DNA of 64,000 nucleotides from Cronobacter muytjensii ATCC 51329 (GCF_001277195.1 NZ_CP012268.1:1612001-1676000); one strand, 5' to 3'. Shown: positions 15,965 to 25,237, counted from the stretch's first letter. Notes: generated from the sequence alone by a model not told the origin. Translations and numbers: made by a program.

Positions 15965-18562
15965 ATGGGTAAAGCTCTCGTCATCGTTGAGTCCCCGGCA
16001 AAAGCCAAAACGATCAACAAATATCTCGGTAAAGACTACGTGGTGAAATCCAGCGTCGGTCACATCCGGGATCTGCCGACCAGTGGCTCCGCCCCTAAAA
16101 AAAGCGCTGAATCTGCCGCGACTAAAACGACCAAAAAAGTCAAAAAAGATGAACGTGGCGCGTTAGTCAACCGCATGGGCGTTGACCCGTGGCACAACTG
16201 GGAAGCGCAATATGAAGTGCTGCCCGGTAAAGAAAAAGTGGTTTCCGAACTGAAATCGCTGGCTGAAAAAGCTGACCACATCTATCTCGCAACCGACCTT
16301 GACCGCGAAGGGGAAGCCATCGCCTGGCACCTGCGGGAGGTTATCGGCGGCGACGAAACGCGCTACAGCCGCGTTGTGTTTAACGAAATCACCAAAAATG
16401 CGATTCGTCAGGCGTTTGAAAAGCCGGGCGAGCTGAATATCGATCGCGTTAACGCCCAGCAGGCGCGTCGTTTTATGGACCGCGTTGTGGGGTATATGGT
16501 CTCTCCGCTGCTGTGGAAGAAAATCGCCCGTGGGCTGTCCGCTGGCCGCGTACAGTCCGTTGCGGTGCGTCTGGTTGTGGAGCGCGAGCGTGAGATCAAA
16601 GCGTTTGTGCCGGAAGAGTTCTGGGAAGTGGATGCGCTGCTGAGCACGCCGAAAAGCGATCAGCTCAGCGTTCAGGTCACGCACCATAAAGATAAACCGT
16701 TCCGCCCGGTAAACCGTCAGGATACCGAAGCGGCGGTGGCGCTGCTCAAGGCGGCCAGCTATCAGATTGTCGAGCGTGAAGATAAGCCGACCAGCAGTAA
16801 ACCGGGCGCGCCTTTTATTACCTCCACGCTCCAGCAGGCGGCAAGCACCCGCCTTGGCTTTGGCGTGAAGAAAACCATGATGATGGCCCAGCGACTGTAT
16901 GAAGCGGGTTACATCACTTATATGCGTACGGACTCCACCAACCTGAGTCAGGACGCGGTAAGCATGGTGCGCGGTTACATCGGCGAGCAGTTCGGTAAGA
17001 AATACCTGCCGGAAAACCCGAACCAGTACGCCAGCAAAGAGAATTCCCAGGAAGCGCACGAGGCGATTCGTCCTTCGGACGTTTCCGTACTGGCGGAGTC
17101 GTTGAAGGATATGGAAAACGACGCGCAGAAGCTCTATCAGCTGATCTGGCGCCAGTTTGTCGCCTGTCAGATGACGCCAGCGCAGTACGATTCCACAACG
17201 CTGACCGTCGCGGCGGGCGATTTCCGCCTTAAAGCGCGCGGCCGTATTCTGCGCTTTGACGGCTGGACGAAAGTCATGCCGGCGCTGCGTAAGGGCGATG
17301 AAGACCGCACGCTGCCAGCCGTGAATCAGGGCGATAAACTGTCGCTGCTGGAACTGACGCCTGCACAGCACTTTACCAAGCCGCCAGCGCGTTTCAGCGA
17401 AGCGTCTCTGGTTAAGGAGCTCGAAAAACGCGGTATCGGCCGTCCTTCCACCTATGCGTCCATCATCTCGACGATTCAGGACCGTGGTTATGTGCGTGTG
17501 GAAAACCGCCGTTTCTATGCGGAAAAAATGGGCGAAATCGTCACCGACCGACTGGAAGAGAATTTCCCGGAGCTGATGAATTTCGATTTCACCGCGCAGA
17601 TGGAAGACTCGCTCGATCAGGTGGCTAACCACGAAGCCGAATGGCGCGCGGTGCTGGACACCTTCTTCGAAGATTTCACCAAGCAGCTCGATACGGCGGA
17701 AAAAGATCCTGAAGAAGGCGGTATGCGCCCGAACCAGATGGTGCTGACCAGTATCGATTGCCCGACCTGTGGTCGTCCGATGGGTATCCGCACCGCAAGC
17801 ACCGGCGTGTTCCTTGGCTGTTCCGGCTATGCGCTTTCACCGAAAGAGCGCTGCAAAACCACCATTAACCTGGTGCCGGAAAACGAAGTGCTGAACGTGC
17901 TGGAGGGCGACGACGCGGAAACCAACGCGCTGCGCGCCAAACGTCGCTGCCAGAAATGCGGCACGGCGATGGACAGCTACCTTATCGATCCGAAGCGCAA
18001 ACTGCATGTCTGCGGCAACAACCCGACCTGTGACGGCTATGAAGTCGAAGAGGGCGAGTTTCGTATCAAAGGGTATGACGGACCGGTCGTGGAGTGCGAG
18101 AAGTGCGGCTCTGAAATGCACCTGAAAATGGGGCGTTTCGGTAAGTACATGGCGTGCACCAACGAGGAGTGTAAGAATACCCGTAAGATCCTGCGTAACG
18201 GCGAAGTAGCGCCGCCGAAGGAAGATCCGGTACCGCTGCCGGAGCTGCCGTGCGAGAAGTCAGACGCGTATTTTGTGCTGCGCGATGGCGCGGCTGGCGT
18301 GTTCCTTGCCGCCAATACTTTCCCGAAATCGCGTGAAACTCGCGCGCCGCTGGTGGAAGAGCTGCAGCGCTTTTCCGATCGCCTGCCGGAAAAACTGCGT
18401 TACCTGGCCGATGCGCCTGCGCAGGATCCGGAAGGGAACCCGGCTGTCGTGCGTTTCAGCCGTAAAACGAAACAGCAGTATGTGGCGTCCGAAAAAGACG
18501 GCAAAGCGACCGGCTGGTCTGCGTTTTACGTTGACGGGAAATGGACAGAAGGCAAAAAATAA
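15965..18562 (+). CDS. topA: DNA topoisomerase I
   Basis: An 865-residue type IA topoisomerase that relaxes negative supercoils. The Toprim domain occupies the N-terminus (ALVIVESPAKAKTINKYLG, metal-binding DLDREGEAIAWHL). The active-site tyrosine lies in AGYITYMRTDSTNLS. The C-terminal third contains three Cys4 zinc-ribbon units (CPTCGRPM...C, CQKCGTAM...C, CEKCGSEM...C) and then zinc-free ribbon-like repeats. The chosen start (GTAAAGGTGAATATG at 15965) yields exactly the E. coli length; the open frame upstream from 15923 is leader. A strong terminator follows, and cysB is next. Confidence 0.98.
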   Translation: MGKALVIVESPAKAKTINKYLGKDYVVKSSVGHIRDLPTSGSAPKKSAESAATKTTKKVKKDERGALVNRMGVDPWHNWEAQYEVLPGKEKVVSELKSLAEKADHIYLATDLDREGEAIAWHLREVIGGDETRYSRVVFNEITKNAIRQAFEKPGELNIDRVNAQQARRFMDRVVGYMVSPLLWKKIARGLSAGRVQSVAVRLVVEREREIKAFVPEEFWEVDALLSTPKSDQLSVQVTHHKDKPFRPVNRQDTEAAVALLKAASYQIVEREDKPTSSKPGAPFITSTLQQAASTRLGFGVKKTMMMAQRLYEAGYITYMRTDSTNLSQDAVSMVRGYIGEQFGKKYLPENPNQYASKENSQEAHEAIRPSDVSVLAESLKDMENDAQKLYQLIWRQFVACQMTPAQYDSTTLTVAAGDFRLKARGRILRFDGWTKVMPALRKGDEDRTLPAVNQGDKLSLLELTPAQHFTKPPARFSEASLVKELEKRGIGRPSTYASIISTIQDRGYVRVENRRFYAEKMGEIVTDRLEENFPELMNFDFTAQMEDSLDQVANHEAEWRAVLDTFFEDFTKQLDTAEKDPEEGGMRPNQMVLTSIDCPTCGRPMGIRTASTGVFLGCSGYALSPKERCKTTINLVPENEVLNVLEGDDAETNALRAKRRCQKCGTAMDSYLIDPKRKLHVCGNNPTCDGYEVEEGEFRIKGYDGPVVECEKCGSEMHLKMGRFGKYMACTNEECKNTRKILRNGEVAPPKEDPVPLPELPCEKSDAYFVLRDGAAGVFLAANTFPKSRETRAPLVEELQRFSDRLPEKLRYLADAPAQDPEGNPAVVRFSRKTKQQYVASEKDGKATGWSAFYVDGKWTEGKK

Positions 18563-18582
18563 GCCTGACGCCATCTGACATC

Positions 18583-18612
18583 AGGGCCAGCGCAAGCTGG
18601 CCTTTTTCTTTT
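18583..18612 (+). terminator. topA terminator
   Basis: AGGGCCAGC and GCTGGCCTT form a stable stem around GCAA, followed by a T-rich tail, about 20 bases past the topA stop. Confidence 0.92.
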
Positions 18613-18750
18613 TATAACAACCTTATTATTTTTTTTGATGATCTATACACAGAAGCTATAAATGACTGCGTGGTTATAGTATCTTCCTTTCTTATTATCA
18701 AATCGTCTTAAGCCTGAGTCCCAGGCGTCTCTGATTCTGGATGGTCGGTC

Positions 18751-19725
18751 ATGAAACTACAGCAGTTGCGCTATATCGTTGAGGTGGTGAACCATAACCT
18801 GAATGTTTCTTCCACAGCGGAAGGGCTTTATACGTCCCAGCCTGGCATCAGTAAGCAGGTGCGTATGCTGGAAGATGAGCTGGGGATTCAGATTTTCGCC
18901 CGTAGCGGCAAACATCTGACGCAGGTGACGCCGGCAGGTCAGGAGATTATACGTATCGCCCGCGAGGTGCTTTCTAAAGTGGACGCCATTAAATCCGTGG
19001 CAGGGGAACATACCTGGCCGGATAAAGGCTCGCTCTACGTTGCTACAACGCACACGCAGGCGCGTTACGCGCTCCCAGGCGTAATTAAAGGGTTTATTGA
19101 GCGTTACCCGCGCGTCTCGCTGCATATGCATCAGGGCTCGCCAACGCAGATTGCTGAGGCCGTCTCCAAAGGCAACGCCGATTTTGCTATCGCCACTGAA
19201 GCGCTGCATCTCTATGACGATCTGGTGATGCTGCCGTGCTATCACTGGAACCGCTCTATCGTCGTGACGCCCGATCATCCGCTTGCGTCTAAAGAGAGCG
19301 TGAATATTGAGGAGCTGGCGCAATATCCGCTGGTGACTTACACCTTTGGCTTTACGGGCCGTTCTGAACTCGACACCGCTTTTAACCGCGCGGGGCTGAC
19401 GCCACGCATTGTATTCACGGCTACCGATGCAGATGTGATTAAAACCTATGTGCGGCTAGGCTTAGGGGTGGGAGTGATTGCCAGCATGGCGGTGGATCCG
19501 GTCTCTGATCCGGACCTGGTGCGCCTCGACGCTCACGATATTTTCAGCCACAGCACCACGAAAATCGGTTTTCGCCGCAGTACGTTTTTGCGCAGCTACA
19601 TGTATGATTTTATTCAGCGTTTCGCGCCGCATCTGACACGTGATGTGGTCGATGCTGCCGTGGCCTTGCGCTCGAATGAAGATATTGAAGCAATGTTTAA
19701 AGATATCAAATTACCCGCCAAATAA
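18751..19725 (+). CDS. cysB: LysR-type regulator of cysteine biosynthesis CysB
   Basis: A 324-residue LysR-family activator, nearly identical over most of its length to E. coli CysB as I recall it. The N-terminal winged helix-turn-helix spans about residues 1-60 (STAEGLYTSQPGISKQVRML). The effector domain (about 90-300) binds N-acetylserine, which activates, and sulfide or thiosulfate, which antagonise; the HMHQGSPTQI segment around residue 100 carries the ligand-contacting Thr. It activates sulfate assimilation genes and represses itself. A candidate promoter (TTGATG-N16-TATAAA) lies at about 18637-18664. A terminator follows. Confidence 0.98.
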   Translation: MKLQQLRYIVEVVNHNLNVSSTAEGLYTSQPGISKQVRMLEDELGIQIFARSGKHLTQVTPAGQEIIRIAREVLSKVDAIKSVAGEHTWPDKGSLYVATTHTQARYALPGVIKGFIERYPRVSLHMHQGSPTQIAEAVSKGNADFAIATEALHLYDDLVMLPCYHWNRSIVVTPDHPLASKESVNIEELAQYPLVTYTFGFTGRSELDTAFNRAGLTPRIVFTATDADVIKTYVRLGLGVGVIASMAVDPVSDPDLVRLDAHDIFSHSTTKIGFRRSTFLRSYMYDFIQRFAPHLTRDVVDAAVALRSNEDIEAMFKDIKLPAK

Positions 19726-19731
19726 TCCCGA

Positions 19732-19770
19732 GCGTACCTTTCCACTGGTGCAAAGGTACGCCTGTTTTCC
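19732..19770 (+). terminator. cysB terminator
   Basis: A perfect 10-bp stem, GCGTACCTTT (19732-19741) with AAAGGTACGC (19752-19761), is followed by a T-rich stretch, a few bases after the cysB stop. Confidence 0.85.
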
Positions 19771-20078
19771 TGCTTTTATTCAAATTAAAAACATAATCAT
19801 TCGCACTAAGTGAAACTATTATCGCGCTTTTCCTTATTAAGCGTGCGGGTAAGGTGTCGTCTCGTCACGACAAAAGTAGGAAATAATCTCCCGGTACGCA
19901 AATTCACAACTTCAATAATTTATTTCACGTCAAAAGATTGAATATTTTCTCCAAAAATGATCGTAAAGGTGCTGGATTTTTGGCTAGATTTTATTTAGGA
20001 TTTATCTCAACTGATGATTACTTCTACCAATTGTTTGGTGCCTATATGATAAGCAATGTCGATTGTACGAGGTTAGCA
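19771..20078. other. AT-rich non-coding stretch before ymiA
   Basis: About 300 bases clearly richer in A/T than the flanks. The ymiA frame is open upstream to 19938, but without a ribosome-binding site or a recognisable extension. It most likely holds the promoter and leader of the small-protein cluster. No RNA gene was recognised. Confidence 0.4.
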
Positions 20079-20207
20079 ATGCCATCTGAAAGCGACGAAT
20101 CGCAAAGAGATCCTGATCTTAAGCGTAAAGCGTGGCTGGCGGTGTTCGGCATCTCAACCCTGTTCTGGATTGGGATTGCGCTTCTGGTATGGACGTTTTG
20201 GGGTTAA
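20079..20207 (+). CDS. ymiA: YmiA family small membrane protein
   Basis: A 42-residue protein: a charged N-terminus (SESDESQRDPDLKRK) and one Trp-rich membrane segment (AWLAVFGISTLFWIGIALLV). It corresponds to E. coli YmiA, a small predicted inner-membrane protein without known function. The start at 20079 is preferred because GAGG lies six bases upstream; the longer frame has no such signal. It is followed two bases later by the next small gene. Its membrane segment resembles that of YmiC downstream. Confidence 0.85.
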   Translation: MPSESDESQRDPDLKRKAWLAVFGISTLFWIGIALLVWTFWG

Positions 20208-20209
20208 GC

Positions 20210-20386
20210 ATGGCTTTACAACAGCAGGCTTTCACTCGTTCGCCAATATGTCAACCAGATGACAGGCACCAAAACGACCCGAAAGGGGGTTTCACGACTC
20301 GTCCTGCGGGTTGGAAGCTAACAAAAGAGCAACAAGATTTTATCGCTTTATTTGCGGAAGAAGATCACAAAAACAATAAACGCTAA
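20210..20386 (+). CDS. yciX: YciX-type small soluble protein
   Basis: A 58-residue hydrophilic protein without signal or membrane segment, containing QPDDRHQNDPKGGF and a C-terminal LTKEQQDFIALFAEED helix. By position (between ymiA and ymiC, upstream of acnA) it should be the yciX slot of E. coli; I assign the symbol mainly on synteny. It starts two bases after the ymiA stop, so the genes are probably co-transcribed and coupled. Function unknown. Confidence 0.65.
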   Translation: MALQQQAFTRSPICQPDDRHQNDPKGGFTTRPAGWKLTKEQQDFIALFAEEDHKNNKR

Positions 20387-20536
20387 TTGGCGTTGATAAT
20401 AAAAAACAAGAATTTAATTTATCTTAAATTTATCTGTTCTCGTTGTTAACGCAGCGAGAAAAATTACACACAGCAATCTTTACAACGCTGGCAAGCGCCA
20501 GAGCGATCAACGGTATTAATTATTGGTATAACAGGT

Positions 20537-20635
20537 ATGAATAATCAGCTCACGCTCAAATACTGGTCATGGATTGGCGCATTTACAGTTTCCTCCTTGT
20601 TCTGGTGTCAGCTTGTCTGGATGCTTGCTCACTGA
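20537..20635 (+). CDS. ymiC: YmiC family very small membrane protein
   Basis: A 32-residue peptide beginning MNNQLTLKYWSWIGAFTVSS and ending in LFWCQLVWMLAH, almost entirely one aromatic-rich membrane helix. It matches the short E. coli YmiC encoded upstream of acnA. AACAGGT precedes the ATG. Function unknown. The SWIGAFTVSSLFW core aligns with AWLAVFGISTLFW of YmiA, suggesting the two small proteins are related. Confidence 0.8.
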   Translation: MNNQLTLKYWSWIGAFTVSSLFWCQLVWMLAH

Positions 20636-20642
20636 TTCCTCT

Positions 20643-20674
20643 GCGCCCGGCTCTCGCCGGGCGCTTTGTTTTTC
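20643..20674 (+). terminator. Terminator between ymiC and acnA
   Basis: GCGCCCGGC (20643-20651) and GCCGGGCGC (20656-20664) form a perfect 9-bp stem around TCTC, followed by TTTGTTTTT. It begins eight bases after the ymiC stop and separates the small-gene cluster from acnA. Confidence 0.92.
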
Positions 20675-20802
20675 TCCCGCCGTACTTCCTCACTTTTAGC
20701 GATTCGGGTTGTTATCAAATCGTTACGACATGTTTGTGTTATCTTTAATACAGACCCTGATAACAATCGGGGCATCGCTATCTCAGGACTGAAGGAGGAG
20801 CT

Positions 20803-23478
20803 ATGTCGTCGACCCTACGCGAAGCCAGCAAGGACACTTTACAGGCGCAGGATAAAACCTATCACTATTACAGCCTGCCGAAAGCCGCCCGGGAGCTGGG
20901 CGATATCGCGCGGTTACCTAAATCACTGAAAGTTTTACTGGAGAACCTGCTGCGCTGGCAGGACGGCGAGACCGTGACGCTGGAAGATATTCAGGCGCTC
21001 GCGGGCTGGCTTGAACATGCGCATGCCGATCGCGAGATCGCGTACCGCCCGGCGCGTGTTTTAATGCAGGACTTTACCGGCGTGCCGGCGGTGGTGGATC
21101 TCGCTGCCATGCGCGAGGCGGTGAAGCGTCTTGGCGGTGACGTCTCGAAAGTAAATCCGCTTTCGCCGGTCGATCTGGTTATCGACCACTCGGTGACGGT
21201 TGACCATTTCGGCGACGATAACGCGTTCGAAGAGAACGTACGTCTTGAAATGGAGCGCAACCACGAACGTTACGCGTTCCTGCGCTGGGGCCAACAGGCG
21301 TTCAGCCGCTTCAGCGTCGTGCCGCCGGGAACCGGTATCTGTCATCAGGTCAACCTTGAATATCTCGGTAAAGCCGTCTGGAGCGAATTACAGGATGGCG
21401 CGATGGTCGCGTACCCGGACACGCTCGTCGGCACGGATTCCCACACGACGATGATCAACGGCCTGGGTGTGCTTGGCTGGGGCGTCGGCGGTATCGAGGC
21501 CGAAGCCGCGATGCTCGGCCAGCCAGTCTCAATGCTTATTCCGGATGTCGTGGGTTTTCGCCTGACCGGTAAACTGAGCGAAGGCATCACCGCCACCGAC
21601 CTGGTACTGACCGTCACCCAGATGCTGCGTAAGCATGGCGTGGTCGGCAAATTCGTGGAATTTTTCGGTGACGGCCTCGATTCGCTGCCGCTGGCCGACC
21701 GCGCGACAATCGCTAACATGGCGCCGGAATATGGCGCAACCTGCGGCTTTTTCCCGATTGACGACGTTACGCTTGGCTATCTGCGCCTGAGCGGGCGCAG
21801 CGAAGAGCAGGTGGCGCTGGTGGAGGCCTATGCCAAAGCTCAGGGTATGTGGCGTAACCCTGGCGATGAGCCGGTGTTCACCAGTACGCTGGAGCTCGAC
21901 ATGGGCACCGTTGAAGCCAGCATCGCAGGCCCGAAACGCCCGCAGGATCGCGTGAGCCTTGGCGATGTGCCTGCGGCCTTTGCCGCGAGCACCGAGCTTG
22001 AAGTGAACTCGCCGAAAAAAGATCTGCACTTAATTGGCTATACGCTGAACGGGCATCAGTATGAGCTGCCGGACGGTGCGGTGGTTATTGCCGCTATCAC
22101 TTCGTGTACCAATACCTCAAACCCCAGCGTGTTGATGGCTGCGGGTTTGCTGGCAAAAAAGGCAGTTAAACTCGGTCTTAAACGCCAGCCGTGGGTGAAG
22201 GCGTCGCTGGCGCCGGGCTCGAAAGTGGTCTCCGATTATCTGGCGCATGCGAAGCTCACTCCGTGGCTTGATGAGCTTGGCTTTAACCTGGTCGGCTACG
22301 GCTGTACCACCTGTATCGGTAACTCCGGGCCGCTGCCGGAGCCCATTGAGCAGGCAATCAAGAAAGGCGATTTGACCGTCGGCGCGGTGCTTTCGGGCAA
22401 CCGTAACTTTGAAGGCCGCATTCATCCGCTGGTTAAAACCAACTGGCTGGCATCGCCACCGCTGGTGGTGGCGTATGCGCTGGCGGGGAATATGAACATT
22501 AACCTTGCGACTGATCCGATTGGTCACGACCGTAAAGGCGACCCGGTTTACCTGAAAGACATCTGGCCGACAGGTCAGGAGATCGCGCAGGCCGTGCAGG
22601 AAGTTTCCACGGATATGTTCCGCAAAGAGTACGCGGAAGTGTTTGAAGGTACGGAAGAGTGGCGTTCTATTCAGGTCGAGGCGTCAGACACCTATGACTG
22701 GCAGAACGACTCAACCTATATTCGTCTCTCACCGTTTTTTGATGAAATGCTCGCCGAACCGGCGCCAGTACAGGACATCCACGGCGCGCGCATTCTCGCG
22801 ATGCTGGGCGACTCCGTGACCACTGACCATATCTCGCCTGCGGGCAGCATCAAGGCGGACAGCCCTGCGGGACGCTATTTGCAAAGCCACGGCGTAGAGC
22901 GTGCGGATTTCAACTCCTACGGCTCGCGGCGCGGCAACCACGAAGTCATGATGCGCGGCACGTTTGCCAATATCCGTATTCGCAATGAAATGGTGCCAGG
23001 CGTGGAAGGCGGGATGACGCGGCTTATCCCCGGTAACGAGGTGATGTCAATTTATGACGCCGCCATGCGTTATCAGCAGCAGGGCACGCCGCTTGCGGTG
23101 ATCGCCGGTAAAGAATATGGCTCCGGCTCAAGCCGCGACTGGGCGGCTAAAGGCCCACGTCTGCTTGGCGTACGTGTGGTGATCGCCGAGTCGTTTGAGC
23201 GTATTCACCGTTCCAACCTGATTGGGATGGGCATTCTGCCGCTGGAATTCCCACAGGATGTGACGCGCAAAACGCTGGGGCTGACAGGCGATGAGACGCT
23301 GGATATTGGCGATCTGCAGTCGCTCACGCCGGGCGCTACCGTGCCGGTCACGCTGACCCGCGCCGACGGTAGCCGCGAGGTGCTGGAATGTCGCTGTCGT
23401 ATTGATACGGGTAATGAGATGACCTATTACCGCAACGACGGCATTTTACATTACGTTATTCGTAACATGCTGCGCTAA
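20803..23478 (+). CDS. acnA: Aconitate hydratase A
   Basis: An 891-residue monomeric aconitase interconverting citrate and isocitrate through a [4Fe-4S] cluster. Cluster-ligand cysteines are visible in TSCTNTSNPS and in YGCTTCIGNSG. The substrate/active-site motifs GTDSHTTMING, GDSVTTDHISPAG and GSGSSRDWAAKG are intact. AcnA is the stress/stationary-phase, oxidant-resistant isoform in enterobacteria, and its apo-form can bind mRNA. AAGGAGGAGC gives a strong ribosome-binding site. The 128 bases between the preceding terminator and the gene hold the promoter region. A terminator follows. Confidence 0.98.
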   Translation: MSSTLREASKDTLQAQDKTYHYYSLPKAARELGDIARLPKSLKVLLENLLRWQDGETVTLEDIQALAGWLEHAHADREIAYRPARVLMQDFTGVPAVVDLAAMREAVKRLGGDVSKVNPLSPVDLVIDHSVTVDHFGDDNAFEENVRLEMERNHERYAFLRWGQQAFSRFSVVPPGTGICHQVNLEYLGKAVWSELQDGAMVAYPDTLVGTDSHTTMINGLGVLGWGVGGIEAEAAMLGQPVSMLIPDVVGFRLTGKLSEGITATDLVLTVTQMLRKHGVVGKFVEFFGDGLDSLPLADRATIANMAPEYGATCGFFPIDDVTLGYLRLSGRSEEQVALVEAYAKAQGMWRNPGDEPVFTSTLELDMGTVEASIAGPKRPQDRVSLGDVPAAFAASTELEVNSPKKDLHLIGYTLNGHQYELPDGAVVIAAITSCTNTSNPSVLMAAGLLAKKAVKLGLKRQPWVKASLAPGSKVVSDYLAHAKLTPWLDELGFNLVGYGCTTCIGNSGPLPEPIEQAIKKGDLTVGAVLSGNRNFEGRIHPLVKTNWLASPPLVVAYALAGNMNINLATDPIGHDRKGDPVYLKDIWPTGQEIAQAVQEVSTDMFRKEYAEVFEGTEEWRSIQVEASDTYDWQNDSTYIRLSPFFDEMLAEPAPVQDIHGARILAMLGDSVTTDHISPAGSIKADSPAGRYLQSHGVERADFNSYGSRRGNHEVMMRGTFANIRIRNEMVPGVEGGMTRLIPGNEVMSIYDAAMRYQQQGTPLAVIAGKEYGSGSSRDWAAKGPRLLGVRVVIAESFERIHRSNLIGMGILPLEFPQDVTRKTLGLTGDETLDIGDLQSLTPGATVPVTLTRADGSREVLECRCRIDTGNEMTYYRNDGILHYVIRNMLR

Positions 23479-23494
23479 CACGGCGAGCCAAAAC

Positions 23495-23524
23495 AAAAAG
23501 GCCTGCAATCGCAGGCCTTTTTTA
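23495..23524. terminator. Bidirectional terminator between acnA and ribA
   Basis: AAAAAGGCCTGC pairs with GCAGGCCTTTTT around AATC. The flanking A- and T-runs allow it to end both acnA and the converging ribA transcript. Confidence 0.93.
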
Positions 23525-23533
23525 TTGCGCCGG

Positions 23534-24127
23534 TTACTGACCGGAGAGCAGATGTCCCATCTTGGCGGCTTTGGTATCGAGATAGTGCGCGTTCTTCGGG
23601 TTGCGCCCGACAATCAGCGGTACGCGCTCCACGATATTAATGCCCGCCTCGGTGAGGATCTCGACTTTACGCGGGTTATTGGTCAGCAGGCGCACTTCAT
23701 CGACGCCCAGCAGCTTAAACATATCTGCGCACAGCGTGAAATCGCGCTCGTCGGCGGCAAAACCGAGCTGATGGTTCGCTTCGACCGTGTCGTAGCCCTG
23801 ATCCTGCAATGCATAGGCGCGAATTTTATTTAGCAGACCGATGTTACGGCCCTCCTGGCGATGATAGAGCAACACGCCGCGTCCGGCTTCGGCGATATGC
23901 GACAGCGCCGCTTCAAGCTGAAAACCGCAGTCGCAGCGCAGGCTGAACAGCGCATCGCCGGTCAGACACTCTGAATGCACGCGGGCGAGCACCGGCTCGG
24001 CGCCGGAAATATCGCCGAAAACCAGGGCCGCGTGATCCTGTCCGGTTGCCAGTTCTTCAAAACCCACCATCAGGAAATCGCCCCAGGGGGTTGGCAGTTT
24101 GGCTTCTGCCACACGTTTAAGCTGCAT
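23534..24127 (-). CDS. ribA: GTP cyclohydrolase II
   Basis: A 197-residue enzyme committing GTP to riboflavin synthesis: it releases formate and pyrophosphate to give 2,5-diamino-6-ribosylamino-pyrimidinone phosphate. The zinc ligands Cys54, Cys65 and Cys67 (CLTGDALFSLRCDCGF) are all present, as are the HRQEGRNIGL active-site segment and the LLTNNPRKVE GTP-binding stretch. The length is as in E. coli. It is monocistronic, convergent to acnA and divergent from pgpB. No riboswitch is seen upstream. Confidence 0.97.
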   Translation of the reverse strand: MQLKRVAEAKLPTPWGDFLMVGFEELATGQDHAALVFGDISGAEPVLARVHSECLTGDALFSLRCDCGFQLEAALSHIAEAGRGVLLYHRQEGRNIGLLNKIRAYALQDQGYDTVEANHQLGFAADERDFTLCADMFKLLGVDEVRLLTNNPRKVEILTEAGINIVERVPLIVGRNPKNAHYLDTKAAKMGHLLSGQ

Positions 24128-24325
24128 GTGATTCTCCGGATATTCTGACGCCCGCAGGCGCCTGCCAGTCTGTTGGCTTTCTGTTGTTACTGTCTATTTT
24201 GCCACATTCCGCCAGGATTCGCCTCACCCTGGCGTGCGCTGTTGAACAATCATATCGATAGCTAACTATCCTGCCTTGCACGATTTTCGGTTATTCTTGA
24301 AGGACTTCAGGAAAAAGGAGAGAAC

Positions 24326-25090
24326 ATGCTGGCAATTGCAAAACGTACCGCGGTCGGCGCCGCCCTGCTACTCATTATGCCGCTGGCCGTCTGGGTTTCA
24401 GGCTGGCAGTGGGAGCCAGGCGGCGGCTCGCTATGGCTTAAAATGCTGTTTTGGGTGACAGAAACGGTTACCCAGCCCTGGGGCATTATTACCCACGTTT
24501 TGCTGTGCGGCTGGTTTTTGTGGTGCCTGCGCTTTCGTCTGCGTCCGGCGCTGATGCTGTTTGCTATCTTGGGTATCGTCATTATGGCGGGGCAGTGGTC
24601 TAAGTCGCTGATTAAAGAAAAGGTTCAGGAGCCGCGGCCTTTCGTCATCTGGCTTGAAAAAAACCGTAACATCCCGGTCGACGAGTTCTACAATTTAAAG
24701 CGCAAGGCGCGGGGCGAGCTGGTCAAAGCGCAGCTTCAGAACGAAACCGATATTCCGGGCTGGCTTCGTAAGCACTGGCAGAAAGAGACCGGTTTCGCGT
24801 TTCCTTCCGGCCATACGATGTTTGCCGCGAGCTGGGCGATGCTTGGCTTCGGGTTACTCTGGCCTCGTCGGCGTACCTGGACGCTGGCTGTCCTTACGGT
24901 ATGGGCTATCGGCGTCATGGGCAGCCGGATGCTGCTGGGTATGCACTGGCCGCGCGATCTGGTCGTCGCGACGTTGCTCTCCTGGATACTGGTCACTATT
25001 GCCGCCTGGCTTGCGCAGCGCCTCTGCGGCCCGCTGACGCCGCCAGTGGAAGAGAAGGTGGAAATCGCGCGGCGCGATACAGAAAAGTGA
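24326..25090 (+). CDS. pgpB: Phosphatidylglycerophosphatase B / undecaprenyl-diphosphatase (PAP2 family)
   Basis: A 254-residue inner-membrane PAP2-type lipid phosphatase acting on phosphatidylglycerophosphate and undecaprenyl pyrophosphate at the periplasmic face. The three phosphatase motifs are present: KEKVQEPRP (about residues 97-105), FPSGH (about 161-165) and SRMLLGMHWPRD (about 205-216). About six membrane segments surround them, with a long periplasmic loop between motifs 1 and 2. AAAAAGGAGAGAAC precedes the ATG. It lies upstream of lapAB, so two envelope-lipid functions are adjacent. Confidence 0.94.
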   Translation: MLAIAKRTAVGAALLLIMPLAVWVSGWQWEPGGGSLWLKMLFWVTETVTQPWGIITHVLLCGWFLWCLRFRLRPALMLFAILGIVIMAGQWSKSLIKEKVQEPRPFVIWLEKNRNIPVDEFYNLKRKARGELVKAQLQNETDIPGWLRKHWQKETGFAFPSGHTMFAASWAMLGFGLLWPRRRTWTLAVLTVWAIGVMGSRMLLGMHWPRDLVVATLLSWILVTIAAWLAQRLCGPLTPPVEEKVEIARRDTEK

Positions 25091-25138
25091 CGGCGCCTTG
25101 AGTTTCGCCGTTACGCCCCTACATATAAAGGATGTCCT

Positions 25139-25187
25139 GGCGCTTTATCATTTCACGCAAAGGGTGGAAATGATAACGTATAGCGCG
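25139..25187 (+). promoter_or_regulatory. Long inverted repeat in the lapA leader region
   Basis: Arms GCGCT/AGCGC (25140-25144 with 25182-25186) enclose TTATCATTT/AAATGATAA (25145-25153 with 25168-25176). Together they can form a near-continuous hairpin of 14 pairs with one small bulge. It lies about 50-100 bases before lapA, in the interval expected to contain the lapA promoter and 5' untranslated region. No T-run follows, so it is not a normal terminator. Confidence 0.5.
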
Positions 25188-25237
25188 GTAAGCCGAGGCC
25201 GGGACATAGGTCGCACAAAACACATACGGGATGTCAT

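Noticed and set aside
19938..20207. 89-residue version of YmiA
   Set aside because: The upstream part has no start signal and no family similarity; the start at 20079 has a well-placed GAGG.
23534..24325. FMN riboswitch upstream of ribA
   Set aside because: The short interval between ribA and pgpB shows none of the conserved RFN sequence blocks.
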